Assembly: GCA_036897445.1 (NCBI GenBank)
Contig: JAYMTL010000009.1
Span: 1-64,000 of the forward strand
DNA: 64,000 nucleotides
DNA from: Pelargonium tetragonum
Lineage: Eukaryota; Streptophyta; Magnoliopsida; Geraniales; Geraniaceae
Direction of reading: 5' to 3'
Shown here: in pieces, positions 12,339-26,264 of the stretch
Position numbering within the stretch: position 1 is the first letter of the stretch
Layout of the letters: every line of letters starts with the position of its first letter
Notes under the pieces: generated by a model
Database searches by the model: none
What the model saw: the letters and a program-made list of their open reading frames with translations, nothing else
What the model was told of the DNA's origin: nothing
Made by a program: the position numbers and the translations under genes

Positions 12339-14377
12339 ATTTTTTTTTAGATAGTAGAAAAACTACTCCCTTTATACTTTATAAGCTCGAATTTAGATAC
12401 GATGTAGGCCCAGTAAAAGTTATAATCTTTGTAAATTTTGCGCAACAAGTTGTGCATACAAAAGTAAGAAAGTAGTTCCTCAAACTAAAATTAAGTAAAA
12501 AGGCTGGGGCCTATAATACACACTTGACCTAAAGGATCTGAATACTTCTACATTATTTTATCGGAGGAGCCCACCCTCTACTACGCTGTAAAAGGACAGT
12601 ATCCCGCGTCAGGAGATTCTAAGAATTTGTAACATGAAAAAGATAAAGACTTAGGTATCTAATTGATGGAATTTCAAACCGGCAATATTTCAAAATCCCC
12701 TACAAAAAAGCTTTGCAGCAGGTCCCGCGGGCCTATTAGAAAAGCCTGTCTTTGATTATGATTATAGGGTGAAGCCACTTTAAATTCATGTACATGTAAG
12801 TGTTGCCGAGGAAAGCTTAAGTAAAATCTAGTTAAGAAACTTTATCTTTATACAATGCGTATCGGACCCTTGTTTAAAAGTACATCACAAGCTATAAAGA
12901 GTTCCCAAATTTTATTTACGAGTCCACTGGGTTTCTAGTTAAAAAAAAGAGCCTCGGCTCAAAACTTATAACTCCTCCTGTGGAAATTTGGGGATAGAAC
13001 AGCTGCTGCTGAAACCCGGCCTTATATACAGATGAGATCCAAAACAGAAATATACCTCTTACAAAAAGAAAAAAGTACTTTAAGTTTTCTTAAAGGGGCT
13101 CTCTGGAAAGAAAATCCTGTACTAAGATAGGAGAAAAAGATACTAGTCAAACTTATTTTACTGGATTGTTTTATAGCTACGAACTATACTTATATTAATA
13201 TTAAACTATACGGATCCTCTTTTGAACTTAAATGACAATAACTTTTTACATATAAATGTAGAGATTCTTATTCTTGACAACACCTAGGCTGCGGAACTGA
13301 CCTGAAGTATTGGGTTTGAACCTATATCATTCGAAAGGGAATCCTTGTGTTTTTCAATAAAACAGCTCTCGTAATTAAATTAATATAAACAGAGAGATAC
13401 GAGATGGATGAGAGCAAATTCTTCTATTACAAAGATTTTATTCTTTTCAAGTTTCAAATCAGGAATTACCCCAAGAGTTCCTGGCTATATAAATTAAGTT
13501 CAAGATATTTAACAAGCAGGTAGTCAAAGGAAATACCAAAGACTGAAACCTCTTACAAGTTTTTCCTTTAGCGTATACGTACCCTTTTGCTTTGAGAAGT
13601 CGACCCGGAATCTTAGATTGCGGTGGGGGCTCCTCTTTTATCTAGTAAAGATTAAGGAATTCTAAGGATTTTCTAGACAAGTTCGAGTTTCGTATAGGAT
13701 TGCTCTACAGTATTCCCCAATTAGGACGGCAACAAAGTTAGGGTTTCCCTTAGTTTTTCTGGTTCACTACTTTCAGCTACATGGATAAAAAGAAAAGGGT
13801 CCTTTAGTTAGTTAGACCTTTCCTTTTTGCAGTTACCCTTTTTGGATTTTACTACCCTGGGTTCTTATTAATATAAGCTATTTGTGAAGAAGTGAAAAAC
13901 TAGCGAAGCTTGCTTTTTAGTAAGACACATAGCGGCTTTCGCTAGGCCAGGAAGACTTGCGCCAAATTCTCACAAATAGAATTTTTTCGTAAAAACTACT
14001 AAAATTTCACTAAGGATACGCAAATTTTGGACCCTTTAGAATGTAGTTAAAAAAACAAATTATCTTTAATTCTAGGGTTTAGAAGGGCATCCCGCCTTTA
14101 CAAGTACAACATCAGGTAAAGTTCGAAGAACCTAATTGCAACTACAACAACCCTCTCAAGACTTATAGAATTTCGAGTAAGTCCTAGGAAACCTAGATCT
14201 TATAAGCTACTCTAAGAATCTTAAAAGAGTTTTCCTTAAATACGCTTAAATACGGTAGATATCCCTTAACCCCCTTACCCTTCGAAATTTATAAGGACTT
14301 TTTATTCCTTTGATATCAAAAACTCGGAGTTTTCTAAAAATCTTGACTTGCGATCCCTCAAAATCTTTTTAATTAGA

Positions 14378-14389
14378 AAAAAGGGGGCT
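14378..14389 (+). repeat. Recurring motif AAAAAGGGGGCT, copy 2
   Basis: An exact copy of the 12-base word, here with one further A upstream and followed by TAACAG. The flanks do not match the other copies beyond a few bases. Confidence 0.45.
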
Positions 14390-17272
14390 TAACAGAAAAA
14401 CAAAGCTCTTAAAAATTACCTTTACTTTAAAGATCCTAGAAATTTTCGGTACTTAGGGACTCCTTAAGCATGTACTCTTTTTATTTTATAAAGTACAAAA
14501 TCTAAAAAGTACTCGAGGGGGGTAGTCGTTGAAAGTTAAGTAGTGGGATACAGGTACCTATTTTCTTAAGCAAAGCTCTAAAGGGGCTCCATTCTTTTTA
14601 TTATACTAGTAAGGAGGCACTTATCCTAATAGAGAATAATAGTTATTTAACCGAGAGATCCTACTAAAAAAGCTTAAAAACTTTTGACAGAGCGAAGTGA
14701 AGGTTTCAAAAATTAAGCAACTGAATTCTAGCAGCAGTAATGGAATCCTTAACGAAATTCTTTTGGAAGTTTTGATACAAACCAATAGGAGGGTCCTGGG
14801 AGTAACACCACATAACTTAAAAACCCTACATCTGAAAAAGTAACTCTGGATCTTATCTTGAGTAAAGACTCCTTCATAAAAACTAACTAGAATTCGTATT
14901 GTGAAAAGGTTATAGGGATGGATATACTTAGTTTTCTAGGTTTTGGTTTTTGAATGCTAGAGAGTTTCTACCTCTTTCTTTTGAGTTTGGGTTGCTACTA
15001 GATTTCAAAAGAATACCTTGCCTAGAAGTGTAAAACTAAAGCTAACAATTCCATACGGAGGGGTGGGTCCGTCTAAGAAAAGATACAAACAGCCCCGCCC
15101 GCTGAGAAAAAGTGGAGCTATATTTTCATTTTTTTTTCTAAATAGATTTGCACTAGGGTATCTTCCCTTCGGAACTTTTGCATGCCATGTTCTAATCGAA
15201 ATAGGGTAAAAAAGGAAACCTAAAAAAGAAATATATTAAGTATATTCGTATATTAAATTTCACTGTGCCATATACTAGATAAGTAAAGAATCCATAAAGG
15301 AAACTTTAAGAAAACCTGGAACAGCTTAGTAAATAAGATAGTGATAACAAATCTCGTTTTACAGAATTCCTTTTTCTCGAACAAGTTCTTGAGTGGTCTC
15401 AAACACAAGTAAACATGGTATTTCCGAGATAGCACACTAAAAAAATGAATAGCAAGGTAATCCCTCTATGCATCAATCTAAGTATTTAGGAGTAGACCAG
15501 GCAAACAATCTATTGATAAAGCGCTCTAATGTAATCAAAAACTCAATATAGACTTGATTAAAACAAATTTTAAGGCCTTTTTTAGTGACCCATATCGAGA
15601 TCGAGAGTGGCCCACTGTTCTTATTTTCATTTTGTTTATAAATTATAAAGGATCACTAAGGATAGTCTGCTTGATAGGACTCCCTTTTACTTAATATAAT
15701 AGGATAGAGTAACAACTTATGGAAACCCAGAGCTACTAAATAAAGGCCTTTGTAAGATCCCCTTAAATAAGTACTTTACAAGGGAAGTCAAAATAATAGA
15801 GAATACCTCTGTTATAAAAATCATTGTAGGAAATTAACACTTGTTCACCTCGTAAAAAGACTAACCCAGAGTTGTTTCATTTTTAAAGTTTCTAATCTTA
15901 TCTCTTTTTTCTTTAGTAAAAACAGAACAAGGCTTAACTCTGACTATAAGTCTTATTAAAATTGAAAGGGAGCTCCTAATATATTTATAGAGAAGTAAAG
16001 GCCCTTATAAGAGAAACCCTACCGAACTAAAAAGAGTCTTCTTTAATACTCCAATTCAAATTCAAAGGTCTCTAAAATGAGCCTTGAGAGAAAGCGGCGC
16101 CTTGTATGTAACCTTAAGAAGCAAGCTCTTACGCGGAACTTTATTCTACTCGATTTTCGAAAGTTTATCCACAAAGAATTCTCTTGACAGCAGCTTTCTT
16201 TTATACAAGCGCGCAGGGTTACCCTCTTTGAGATACAAGAAGTCCTTTTTTTTTTCTAAAAAGCGTTTCCGGGGGATTACTATACAATCTTCATCCTAAT
16301 TTGGATAAGGGACTACTAACACTTTTTTTTAGATTTAAACTTTTTTAACTCCAGGGTATTCATATCCGGCCCTTTCTTTTGGGTTATAAAGTTTTCTAGG
16401 AATCGGCTTTATTATTCCAGAAATAATTAACAGGGCCTTCTCTACTCCTTTGTTCGATCAAATTCTAGCTGAGACACATAATAAATCGAGCTTCTTAGCA
16501 CCCTATAAATGACTATATGCATGTAAACTAAAGAACTCTATCTCAAAGCTCGCATTGCCCGCAAAAAGTCTTGGAAGGTTGATATTCCTTTATTTATATA
16601 GGAGTAGGAGTTACCTCTCAGCAAAAATATTAAAACTTTCCTTGTCGAAACCTAGTGTAACTGGGAGTATGCTTTTTGTATAGAGCGGACCGTATTAAAA
16701 TAAAAGTTCAAATAAGGATGTCATAGTCATTTCAAAATTATCGCGAAGTAGTTATCATAGAATTTTTATTTGCAAAACTTTCCAGTAAGTGCTTTTTCTA
16801 AGACAGATACATAGTTATACTATCACTTTGCCCTTTTTTTAGGTTCTACTTTGAAATCTTATGTAATCCGGATATTTGCACTAATTAAAATCCTTTCTAT
16901 AAGTTGACTTTTGTAGTATTTAAGATTTCTCCTTTAAATTAGTAAATGAGAATTCTCATAGAAAGCCGGTAACTCACATGTTTTGCCTTAGAGTAATCCT
17001 TATTATATAGCTTTTTTGCTTGGTACGAACCTGTATACTAAGTAGAATTTTGTGTAGTAGAAGACTCTAACAAAGCTTAAGATTGCCTTTTTACTAAGTA
17101 AGCACTTCCTTAGACCCTTATAGAATGCCTTTTTTGTGCTGTGGTTAGTACTTTTCTTTGAATATATCTTTTTCTTGTCATGAGATTTGAGGTTTATTAG
17201 AAACCTTTTTTAAAGGCTAAAGTTTATAGGATACCTTTATCTTTTATTTAGAGCTAGACTTTTAATTAAACT

Positions 17273-17284
17273 AAAAAGGGGGCT
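17273..17284 (+). repeat. Recurring motif AAAAAGGGGGCT, copy 3
   Basis: An exact copy followed by CTCTTAG. The downstream bases match the minus-strand copy at 59,118 well (CTCTCTTAG against CTCCCTTAG), so these two may descend from a longer shared sequence than the 12-base core. Confidence 0.5.
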
Positions 17285-19787
17285 CTCTTAGAACTCTTTG
17301 GACTTAAGCTGATGACATGTATTCAGAATCTAGGGTATATAACATAACTAAGAACTTTTAAAATAAGTTTTTCTTTTCTTTATAGGGTCCTACTTTAACG
17401 CACCCCTTTGGCCTCTTGGACAGGGGTCAAGGAATTTTTTAGGGTAATACCTTGGTGAGCATCCCTTAACCACCTCAAAGAGTCGCTGTGTCTCTATCTA
17501 CTACAATTGGGGTACCCTTTTTGTGACTTTACCTAAAAATGTAGAATTCAGGTCCCTAGTAATCCAGGAAATTACTTACGTATTTTTCCATATAGCTATA
17601 GTTTCAAAAACCCCGGATTTCCCGCACGCAGGATTAGATCCTTCCATAAAAAAGCACTATTTCTGATTCTGACTGAGAAAATCTTTCTAATTCTACCTAA
17701 ATTTTATATGAACCCTCTATTATTCTTAAAGCTAACTATATAGTGTGAGTATATTTATATTCCAAATCCTTAGCAGTTTCTTTACCTTTTGCGCATATTA
17801 ATCAAGTTCTTATAAGAGCCTCTATTTACCTTTTTTCCTTTAGTCGTGATCATATTTTCTAAAAAAAAGCTTACTTTTGTATTTGAGAATAATAAGTAAG
17901 ACTGTGTGCTATGCCCAGGATAAACAAGAGAGACTTTTCTAAGAACGCTTATTGCATACTTATATTTCCCCTTCATATGACCGATGCTGGAAGTTATAAA
18001 AGCCTCTATGACAAACCAAAAAAGTAGCAGGCAATACGTCAAATATGTTGTGAGACACTCATTTTCTTTAACTTTAAGACTTAACAAGCTCTTAATATGT
18101 GTACGACGCCTATATGAACTATATGAAAGGATAGAGCCTTGATATAGATAGGGATTTGCCTGAGGTTGAGTGCTAGTAAGCGACTGTTGTTTTTATACGT
18201 TTCATACAAGGTTGTAGATAAAAAGTCTAGTAATTTATAACATATGCTAATTATTCAAAAGTAACTAAATTGTAATTTTAATGAACACTTAATTCTCAGA
18301 ATTCTAGAAACTTGAACCTGCAAAATTATTATTCTCGATCTTATGACATACTTAAATTTGTTCCTGATTTTACAAATTAAAAAGAGATATTTGCAGAATT
18401 TAGTTCCAAAGAAGTAGAAGTATACGTGGATTCAAAAAAACCAAAACCCTTATTAAGTCTCGTTGTGTGTATAAGGGACCCCTAAATAAGTAATTATCCG
18501 AGAGTCCTTAAAAGCTATTGCTGAAAATTAGTGAACCAAGAAATTCTATCTAACTTAAGAGTTGCTGCTTTTGCGAAAAATACTCCCTCATTTTTGCTAT
18601 ATAGAATACTTAATGAAACCCCCTTACTTAGGCTTTTTTAAAGGACCCGCTCTTCGTTTTAGTCCCGCCAGGTACTTAATTATCGCTTTTCTATGTCTTT
18701 TTGTTTCTTTGTAAATAAGTAAATAAAACGAATGTCTAGCTCTCCCAAGTGTTCCGTAAAACTTTCCAACTAAGCCCTACTATAACAGGCATGAGACTTA
18801 CTTTGCTACCTCACTCTTATTTAAAAAGTCCCTTGAAACTCCTTAGGCGCCCAATTGTATCAAGGGAATCCCTAACTCAACTTTTAGTTATTACCGTTTA
18901 ACTCTACATTTATTTTACTGGGTAGCTTGCACTACGTAGCAAACATAGCTTTAAGGGCCGGTCTATATAACTATATAAAAACCTCTTGTAACCCTATGTT
19001 TATTGTGTTTTTGTAAGCGAAGCTATAAGTTCAATTACACAGTGTATGTTACTCCTAGGGGATACCTTTAGGACCTCGATCCAAGAGTTTACTATGCCCC
19101 AACGGAACTTTCTGGACTTTTTTCTGTTGCGTTAGAGTCTTTTTTCGCCGATTGAGGAAATTGTAATTACAAGTTTTCACTAAATAGACTAAACAAGGCA
19201 CAAGGAATAGAATCCATTAAAAAGTAAGTTTTTCAAAAAAAATGATATAGACAGGAAATCCCATGCAAAGAAGTATAAAAAATCAAAAGTACTTTTCTGA
19301 AAAGTCAAGCTCGATTACTTTCTAAAATTAATACCTAGTGAGTTCCCTTGAGATGACACGTTCTAAGTTCTAAAAATCAAGTTCAATCAAAAATCTTAAT
19401 TGGGCGAATGCTAGCAAGGTAGAATCCCTATTTAGTAACAAGGATTTGCTTAAGTCCTCGATTGAAAACCAAGGAGGGGCCTATTACAGAGCTTCCGTAC
19501 TTAAATCCTGTTTAAGAGTTTTATCTTTCTGCTATATTATATGTAATAGACCTAAAATTTGGAGACAACCCAATGTTCCTAGTGTACTCTTATTTTCAGG
19601 ACTTACCTAATTATTAATTTGTTATATCCAACTAAACGAAGACCAAGGCAAGGGAGGTATATAACGAATAAACTTTATTTATTTAAAAGCAAATGGCTAG
19701 TACTTTTTGTACTCTTTATGTATGAAGGATCCCACAGAGACTTAATAATATAAAGAAAGTCAAGACTAAACTTTGATTTTAGGAATG

Positions 19788-19813
19788 TCAGATTTTCGGT
19801 GCCGAGAATCTGA
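19788..19813. repeat. Short hairpin, 12-bp stem with one mismatch
   Basis: The arms TCAGATTTTCGG and CCGAGAATCTGA pair at 11 of 12 positions around a two-base TG centre. There is no T-run immediately downstream, so a bacterial-type terminator is not suggested. In this setting it is most simply a chance or transposon-derived inverted repeat. Confidence 0.4.
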
Positions 19814-22800
19814 TAGGGTTCTAGTTAATTCTGTAAATAAACGGGAGTTTTCTATAAAGAGTAAGCCATTTATGCCCTTTTACTAGGCCGTTTTTGTATA
19901 AAAAGATTTTATATAAAATTATTCCTTAAAAAGCGACTTCCAGCAAAAGTTTTTAAGCCAAAACTTTTTTTAATACCAATTTTATGTGGCTATTTACGTG
20001 TGTTATAATGCGCCTAAAACTCATTCACGTACTCCCCTACTTTTTTGGAATTTGCTGCAGGTTTTCCTTATACCTTATACAATAATAAAGTGTTACTAAC
20101 TGCTTAGATTCTTAATACTCTGTTAAAAGACCTCAGTCAAATGCCACCTTCTGTAAAAACTCAAGGAAAGCTCAAAAATCTTTTCTTTTTAGGATTCCGG
20201 AAACCTAGTAGGTCCCATCGGAAGCGCTGATCTAGAATTCACCTTCACCTTATAGTATTTATTTACATGTGGTCCTTGTGTTATACTTTTTAGGGAGACT
20301 TATAAGCTACGCACACAGCGGCGGAAAAAGCTAAAATGACTTGTATTCCGGGGAACCCCTTTAGCAGCGAGTATAAAGGATGCTTAAATTAAAAGAAAAT
20401 TCTAGCATTCAAGTTTACCAAAGGCACAGGGACTTCCACTTCACTATATTATTCCTTTTCGAGATTCTAGCACTTTAGTGATCTAATTCAGAAAAGCCTC
20501 TACAATATATGTTATTTCTATTGGGACTACTTAACAAGGGCCGGTACAAAAACCCTATACCTAGAGCTTTTGCCTTAATGTCGAGCGCAGGTCTACTCCT
20601 ACTCTTTTACAGGTAAAAATTAAGAATTAGTATATTGTGGTAAAGTTTTATAAAGGGTTCCGGCAAGGCTCTTATAAAGGATTACATTTCATTTAGATAG
20701 GAATACATAAGGAGAATAGCCGAGCTTCTCTAAGCTTAGGGCAGTTGGTTAAAGGGATTTTTTAGAGGAAGGGTCTCTCTATAGAATAGAGGGCAGTCAG
20801 ATATACATCCTTAGTATCATTATTTATAATTTAGGATTAGGTTTATTTAATAAAGGAGCTCCTACTTCATAGATCTACGGGGTTATTCTGTAAATAAATT
20901 TAGAATATTAAAGTACATACATTATACAGGGAATAGTCCATACTAGCTTCACCCAGACAAGGGCTTTTTACTTTCTTCTAGGATAATTCTAAAAGCTATG
21001 CTAAGAAAGAGGAAATAGAGAAATCTGGATTAAAAAAATCCTCCATAGAAAATACTATAAAAAAGGTAGTAAATAAAAACAAAACACAAAAGGATTTCAT
21101 TGGACACAAAGTAAGCCGTAGCACCTCTTCGTTTAAATTAGAATTTTGGAGATCTTGTACCTAGGTAAAAGACCTTGAATGAAAATTGAACGAATACCCC
21201 TTTATTCTACAACAGGATCCAAGCGCCCCTCAAGCAAGCCCCGTTTCTTTATTTAAGAATTCCCCTTCTTTTTTATTAACAATTTCTTTTGGTAATTGTC
21301 AGAACCCCCCACAGTTCTACCTCTTTCTTTGTTAGCCAATTTTCTATTTCAATAGACTCACCTCTTATTTAGAATAGAGCAAAATCTCAGGAATTTACAC
21401 GAGACTCAAACCCTTAAAACTTTTCATTTTCCTAAGTTTTTCCTGGCTTAGTTAGTAGTTTACTTTGAACCCTTTTTAGTTACTTGTTACATTAGTTTTG
21501 GTGCGTCCAACTGCACTGCCTAGAGGAGTTCCCGGTTAAAATCTTTAAAATATAGACTTTGTGGGTACTAGAATAAGCTCCTAAAGCGAGTTGCGTTGTC
21601 AAGGTTTCCAAGAAATTTGACTCTACAAAAAGCAGAAAACTTAAAATGACTCTGTACCCGTTATACCCCTACTATTTTATTTATTTCCCGCCCGGACTAG
21701 ACCCAGTAAGTCCGGAGTCTATTAGAATTCTTAGCTATAGAAATTCTGTAAGTATCTCCTAAAAAAAAAGGACTCCAATGTCCTGCGAAATCCTTTTTAG
21801 GGGCGAACTCTTGTGCAAAATTGTAATCTTTTTAAGCAAAGTACTTGTAAGTAGCTGGCAGTAGTGGTTCCGGGATCCCTTGCTCTACTGTATAGGGGTA
21901 AAGCAGTTCCCTTTAGCTTTCCTTTTTGTAAAACTCAATTTTTGGCTTTAGTACCCACTCCGTGTCTTGGTAATCTTTAAAAACTTTCGCCTAATGCGTT
22001 CTCCTTTGTAAGGCAAGCTTTTGCTATGTAAGATTTAGTTTATGAAAAAAGAGCAATAAATTAGGGGTTTTCTACGGGGACTTAGGGAATTGAGAAATAT
22101 AAGGAGCTTCTATCCAAACAGTCAACAACACCAAGGGCACTCCTTAACAAGTCAATTTTAAGAGGGGCTTATCCTGCCCTTAAATTTAAGAAAAACTCCA
22201 TGTAAATAGGATATAAGCACTAAACATTTTATACACTCGTACTAAAAGCGGGGCTCTATTATATTAGTAATCTATAAAGCTTTCTTTTTCATTTTATTTT
22301 ATTAAAGGTTGGTCAAGTAAATCTAAGTCAAAATCTTCCTTTTCAGTCAATTTACATAACTAGGGTTTCTATTACAAACAGGGTTGTAGACCCGGCAATC
22401 CTATCTCATGAAATAAGTTACAAGATGTTAAAACCATTGAGGATATTGCGAGGGGATACCTTGCTTACATACTAAAAGGGGCAAACTTAAATTCTTTATA
22501 TATTTTGTTAATAAATCGGGATGAAAATCCCCCTTGCTTTGAAAAAACAAGTATCTATTGAGAATTAAGAGGGCTAAAAATTCAACTCTAGAGTAAGAAA
22601 AGTACATATATCCAGAAAGTTAGTACGATCAAAAACTCAACCTTATTTTTTCTTCGAGGATACCCTTTCTAACACGTAAGAGTTTCCAGATTTTTTAGCC
22701 TCACCGGAATAGGAAACATAAGTACTATAAGATTGTGGGCGTTTCCTTTTGACGTAAATAACGGGTATCCCCGGGATTTTTTAGGTGTTTAGAAGCCCCG

Positions 22801-24219
22801 TTTACTTTAAAAGGGATCCTTTCTTTACGAATTGTAATTTTGTAATATTAAAAAGAACCTTATTCGAACCTATGTTCTTCCGCGTAAAAGGGTAGTATAT
22901 AGCGTAAAGGTATGAACGAATACAGAAAAGGTAAGAGAGAACTCCGTATTTTACAAAGACTCGACTTAAACACGAAAGCAGGAAACAACAGATAGACAAC
23001 TTCCTCCTAACAGTTTCTTATTGACTATTTACCGTCCTGGATACTAAAAACAAAACATTAGGGAAACCCCTCACTTTTGTTAAGGCTTTCTTTTGTATTC
23101 CAGCTCTTTACTTCCGGGCTAGAAAGGGAACTTCTGGTATTAGCGTGTAACAGATAGTTTCTAGTGTATTATTTATAATATAAAGGGGTGTTCCTTGTTG
23201 TTACTTACTCTTTGCAGCTATACCTTTCACCTTTTCTCAGAACCTATACTCTTGACAATCTTGTTGTGTCTTCTGTATCTATTGTTTCTTATGCTGCTTG
23301 GTAACTAGGACAGTCTCAGGAGTTCTAAGGCTTCGTCTTAATAGTCAATCTCGGCCTTATTATACAAGTATACGGGTGCCTTTCACTAATCCAATTTGTA
23401 AGTACAGGTTTTTGTAGAAGGGTCAAAGAATATACAAAGTTAAGAGTAAGCCGCTCCGGAAATTTTATATTCTTGGAAAATCCCTTATCGGAGAAGCTTT
23501 TTTTATATGAATCCTCTTTTAAACGAAAGGCTTCGGTTATTATGCTACGTAAAATCTCCAACCGGGGTTTTGTATCAAAATAACTTGAGTAATTTATACT
23601 GGATTTTCTCTACAAGACTCGATCTTAGACTTGACGAGCTCTTCCCTTTTATAAAATTCCAGACCCCAAAACAAGTTAAAAAGAATACCAGATTTTGAAG
23701 CACGAAGAACTTTTTTAAGAGTACTCATGGAGGGCTCCTGATACCTTAAACTAAATTCATTCCCTTTAATTTGAGTCTGCTCTACAGAACAAGTTACAAA
23801 GGCTAAGACTTAGGTGCCTTGTAAGGTTTGTTACATTGGAGACTGTGTGGGATTTTCCTATGTTTTTAATATAATACCTATTGCGGGGGGACTCGCCCTG
23901 TTAAGACAAAGCGTCAGTAGATCCAGATATTTAGTTACAACATTCCTAAATGTGGGAGCTTTCAAAGGGCTTCTAAAAGGGTTTTGAGTTACGTTTAAGT
24001 TTTCTTATAGGTCAAACGTAAACTTTCAATACGGAGGAATCCTAAATTACCCGGCAACATAAAAAGAATACCCAGCTCCTAAGGCAGGGAGGGCCCTAAC
24101 AGAATTATTCAAGTATAAGATCCTTTTTGAAAAGGAATGCGGATCCTTGTATAAGTAAAAGACGAACTTGCGGGTTTCCTTTCTATAAATGCGCAGGAAT
24201 GTAAGTTTATAAAAGCAAA

Positions 24220-24345
24220 TTTAATGCTACAGCTATCACAAGATAGGTAATACCAATAAACAAGGGCTACAGAAGAGTAGTACAAAGACTAAGAAAGCTA
24301 CGGGTATTACAAAAACAAGTAAGGTTAAGAATAAGAAGTAGGTGC
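24220..24345 (+). pseudogene. Short coding-like relic, basic and helix-like
   Basis: One plus-strand frame reads as a basic, helix-like peptide containing INKGYRRVVQRLRKLR and then VLQKQVRLRIRS. The DNA encoding VLQKQVR recurs at about 52,493-52,513, where the bases around GTATTACAAAA and CAAGTAAG are nearly identical. Agreement between two separated copies in the same frame argues for descent from a coding repeat rather than chance. The family is not recognised; a transposon structural or ORF1-type protein would fit such a sequence but is unproven. The relic is interrupted and has no clear start. Confidence 0.4.
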
Positions 24346-24619
24346 TAACGGTTATATACTAATATAGACTTTCTTCAGACATCTACCCTACCGAAAGTAA
24401 AAAGGAAGTGTTTCCAAGGTCGAAAGGGTGCTCCTAGATAGGTTTATTCTCTAGAGTTGTTCTAGCATACGTTAAAGGGCTTTAGAGATTTTTCGGGGTA
24501 GTATAAAAACCTATATAAGTGTCAAGGACAATACCAAGCGATCGAGTTGCATTGAGGGTATTTCCGCTTATATAATTATAGGACTAGGCTGGGTACAAAT
24601 TATATTCGTGTTATTCCTC

Positions 24620-26260
24620 AATTGTTTAGTATTCTAGGTAGTTCTCTACTAAGGGCCCTTTTCTATTTCGCAGACGCAGATAAACAGGGTACTTTTTTGT
24701 CTTTTGAAAAAGGCAAAAAACCCAAGTACTAAGTACGTACTGTAGCGGAAGAGACTCGATTAGGTTATACTCTGAACTAACAATACCGGATATAATGAGA
24801 TTTAAACCCCTTATACCTAGAGTTTTCTTCATTTTTAAAACAAACTTCAACAGCTGACTTAACTTAAGCTTCCCTTGTATGAATGGTATTATAACCTACG
24901 GCTCACGGACCTTTTTGTTCATGTAGTGAACCTCTTTTTTAGTAAGGTATCTTGGAAGTATATAATTTCTTTTCTAATTAACAGTAGCGAATAAAAAGGG
25001 GTGAAAGAGGAAGTCTTACTTGCTTGATTCTTCCCTTGTCAATCTAGTCCTATAGTAGGGTATATAGGAGTGTAACAGAATTCCATAAAGGAGAGATTCC
25101 CCCTCTGTTAGTTTCTTTGCATTGGGTTTTATATTAGCAAATTCATTACGTCAAAACGGTTTTACCGGATAGACCTTTTTGGTTTTAAGTAAATGAAAGG
25201 GCACTCCTTAAGTAAGCAGTTTTGATTTGAATTATAGGGTATTAGGTTTAGGGATAGTAGAATGAATAGAAGGATGCTTTAAGGATTCTAAGCAGGAATT
25301 TTTTAGTAATTGTAGTGAGATTTTAACTAAAGGAATTAATTCGTGTAGTTGTCAGGCTAAATTCCTCCTGTTAGTTGTAGCTACCACTATTATCACTATA
25401 AAGAGGATATAACCTTATATATTAGATATTTGAGGTGAATTATTTATTGAAGGGTCCTGAAGAAGGCTAATTTCTTATAGTTTTATGAGAGTACTGAATA
25501 CTAGCCAACATCTGCTTCGCAGCCTTGTTTCATATGCCTACTGCCTATACCCGCCGCTTTATTATAACCCAAACTCTTCGTAGAAGTCTTACTCTAGCTC
25601 GGTATCATGAGTCCTACTCTTCTGGGTTCTACCTTTAGAACGTTACCCCTACAAGTAGGGCCTAACTTTATCTACTATATTCCGATCTTTTTGGTTTAAA
25701 AAAACAACTCAAGTGCTTTCCTTTTTACTTTATAAAAATAGAAGTTTCTTTGATTTGCTCCAAAATATCTTATTACTTATAATAGTGGATTCCCCTATAA
25801 AACTTGATAACTTAGATGCATTTACATACTAGGGAACCCCTCGCAAAACTCTTGTTACTTTCTTTCTGAGTTTTATAAGACTCGTGCGTAGCACGAAAAG
25901 TACTAGATAGGAGAATCCAGGGCACCTTACACTTTTAGGAGATACTAGGTTCAAACTTTATTTATCAAGAAATTTGTTTCTTGTTAAGTAATATCTTTAG
26001 TTTATGAACGAGGCTAACCCCTGGAAAAGCCAATTAGAATTACCTAACTCAGAGTTTTTTGCAGTCTTAGCTAAGCTAATATTTTTGATCGGTTGCCGAT
26101 AACTCCCTGCTATTAAGGACGATCCACTGCGGGAATCCGAATAGAAAACCCTTTCAGCAAAGTATCCGAAATTCTTTAATTACGGGTTAGGGCTTCATAT
26201 AGGATAAGGTTAAGGTATCACAAGAGAATCTCTATCTTAAACTAATTAGAAAATTCTATA
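24620..26260. other. No supported gene
   Basis: Apart from chance open frames (74 codons at 24,626-24,850, minus) I see nothing assignable. The region from about 25,200 is moderately G-skewed on the plus strand. The block near 25,500-25,620 is richer in C and CG than its surroundings but reads as nothing known. Confidence 0.4.
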
Positions 26261-26264
26261 AGTT

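Larger units (their letters stand above)
12340..24200. other. Featureless RIP-like sequence
   Basis: No gene or element is supported here. Only the recurring motif at 14,378 and 17,273 and one hairpin at 19,788 stand out. Open frames of up to about 101 codons (17,782-18,087, minus) carry no recognisable domain and fit chance. G-run/C-run pairs such as GGATCC and GGGTACCC recur throughout at tens of bases apart. Confidence 0.5.
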